Below, piece after piece: positions 63,169 through 64,000 of a stretch of DNA of 64,000 nucleotides. Within the stretch, counting starts at the first letter, position 1, and every line of letters starts with the position of its first letter. Made by a program: the position numbers and the translations under genes. Source of the stretch: Aureicoccus marinus (lineage in GTDB: Bacteria; Bacteroidota; Bacteroidia; Flavobacteriales; Flavobacteriaceae); the NCBI RefSeq assembly GCF_002954325.1, contig NZ_MQVX01000001.1, forward strand, positions 1,851,383 through 1,915,382, read 5' to 3'. The notes under the pieces were generated by a model. That model made no database searches, had not been told where the DNA came from, and saw nothing but the letters and a program-made list of their open reading frames with translations.

Positions 63169-64000
63169 TTGTCAACAACATATATCACTTGCAGAATGCT
63201 GATGTAAAATACACTCCACAACATTAATTTTCGAGCACTGGGGTTATCTCTCTTCTCATACAGGCGAAAAGCAGCAAAGAGCATAAGGCATCCCAAAACA
63301 AAAACAATGACCGCCGCGGGTACCGAAAGCTTCAGTGTTCCTGTGATGCCAAAAGCCGGTAATATAGAAGTAGCCATCATCCACAGTGTATAGAAAATAA
63401 TCTGAAAAGTCGTTCCGGTATCTTTTTTACCTGTAGGGAGCATCTTGAAGCCTCCTCGTCGGTAATCCTCATCCAACATCCATCCCAAAGCCCAGAAATG
63501 CGGAAATTGCCAAAAAAACTGCACCATAAACAGAGTGCCTGGCTCTATACCAAAGCGTCCCGTATAAGCGACCCAACCCAACATAAAAGGAATGGCACCC
63601 GGAATAGCTCCAACGAATACTGCAAGGGGCGTCTTTGTTTTTAGAGGAGTGTATACACAAGTGTATAAGAAAACGGATAGAGTGCCAAAGAGAGCTGTCT
63701 TCGCATTTAATATGTACAGGCATACAAGGCCTGCAATGGTCAAGCCAATGGCAATCCCCAATGCCATCCCAGAAGACATACGACCCGCAGGGAGCGGACG
63801 ATTCTGGGTTCTTTTCATGAGCTTGTCCAGGTCCTTTTCGATGACCTGATTGAAGGCGTTCGAAGCACCTACTAGGGCGTAACCCCCTAAGGTGAGTAGT
63901 AGAAGAGCGGTCCATTCCACCTGATCAGCAGCCAAAAGGTACCCGGCCATGGACGAAAAGACCACACTCATGGCCAAACGCACCTTGGTCAGTGCCTTGA
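63159..64000 (-). CDS. cyoE: Protohaem IX farnesyltransferase, partial
   Basis: At least 280 residues of a UbiA-family membrane protein, open to the window edge (the frame continues to 64000 with KALTKVRLAMSV). The prenyl-diphosphate-binding motif NAFNQVIEKDLDKLMKRTQNR and the second motif DEDYRRGGFKM are present. It makes haem O for the oxidase encoded downstream. The N-terminus lies beyond the window. Confidence 0.92.
   Translation of the reverse strand, partial: KALTKVRLAMSVVFSSMAGYLLAADQVEWTALLLLTLGGYALVGASNAFNQVIEKDLDKLMKRTQNRPLPAGRMSSGMALGIAIGLTIAGLVCLYILNAKTALFGTLSVFLYTCVYTPLKTKTPLAVFVGAIPGAIPFMLGWVAYTGRFGIEPGTLFMVQFFWQFPHFWALGWMLDEDYRRGGFKMLPTGKKDTGTTFQIIFYTLWMMATSILPAFGITGTLKLSVPAAVIVFVLGCLMLFAAFRLYEKRDNPSARKLMLWSVFYISILQVIYVVDKWI

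Noticed and set aside
1..64000. tRNA, rRNA or CRISPR features
   Set aside because: No cloverleaf with GTTCxAxxC-type T-loop, rRNA-like segment or short spaced direct repeats was found by eye; a covariance search would be decisive.

Overview
The window comes from a Bacteroidota chromosome, most likely a marine Flavobacteriaceae member. Supporting signs are a giant secreted protein with a type IX secretion (T9SS) type B C-terminal domain next to PorP/SprF-like and OmpA-type partners, a second PorP/SprF-like gene, many SusD-free lipoproteins with Bacteroidota-style lipoboxes, a LytS/LytTR pair, and the flavobacterial cytochrome oxidase accessory operon (CyoE, two subunit III-type proteins, subunit IV, SCO, DUF420). 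No rRNA, tRNA or CRISPR array was seen.

Region 1 (1-10.26 kb) is visibly more AT-rich than the rest. It is an array of about ten small units, all on the + strand, each with one ORF (once two) followed by an imperfect inverted repeat of about 80-215 bp. The repeats have the layout of integron attC sites: R''-spacer-L''-loop-L'-6 nt-R', with a crossover-like ACC^GTT boundary. The outer arm of each repeat matches the beginning of its own unit rather than the next unit, as expected for site-specifically recombined cassettes. The stem sequence is not the canonical GTTRRRY type and no integrase lies in the window. Most cargo is exported or membrane-bound: lipoproteins, a zinc peptidase, an alpha/beta hydrolase, an amidohydrolase and small membrane proteins. 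A HIT protein and a KAS III plus acyltransferase pair are the other cargo.

Region 2 (10.3-42.2 kb) is ordinary chromosome: a GAF histidine kinase, a deleted SDR gene, a DUF819 membrane protein, a PIG-L deacetylase, a TonB-dependent receptor, an NRAMP transporter, a surface-protein operon (14-Calx-beta giant protein, PorP/SprF, OmpA/PD40), fabD, a gamma-carbonic-anhydrase-like protein, LytTR/LytS, a vWA protein, an NFU Fe-S scaffold, a YyaL-like protein, MscS and TsaB.

Region 3 (42.3-58.8 kb, all minus strand) is a probable peptide natural-product locus. Two paralogous MacAB-type export sets (TolC, MacA, two permeases, ATPase; and MacA, two permeases) flank a core of about 7 kb. That core holds an HTH regulator, three short peptides with double-glycine leaders, a secreted protein of unknown function, an enzyme that fuses a class I isoprenoid-synthase-like domain to a class II (DxDD) terpene-cyclase-like domain, an M50 peptidase with a PqqD-like N-terminus, a small membrane peptide (immunity candidate), and a C39 leader peptidase joined to an ABC membrane domain with no ATPase domain. 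The combination of bacteriocin-like precursors with a two-domain terpene enzyme is, with the cassette array, the most unusual content here.

Region 4 (58.9-64 kb) is the respiratory oxidase accessory operon, running off the right edge in cyoE.

Seven genes carry apparent single-base frameshifts, several in homopolymers and several in genes expected to be functional. Residual sequencing indels are therefore as likely as true pseudogenes.
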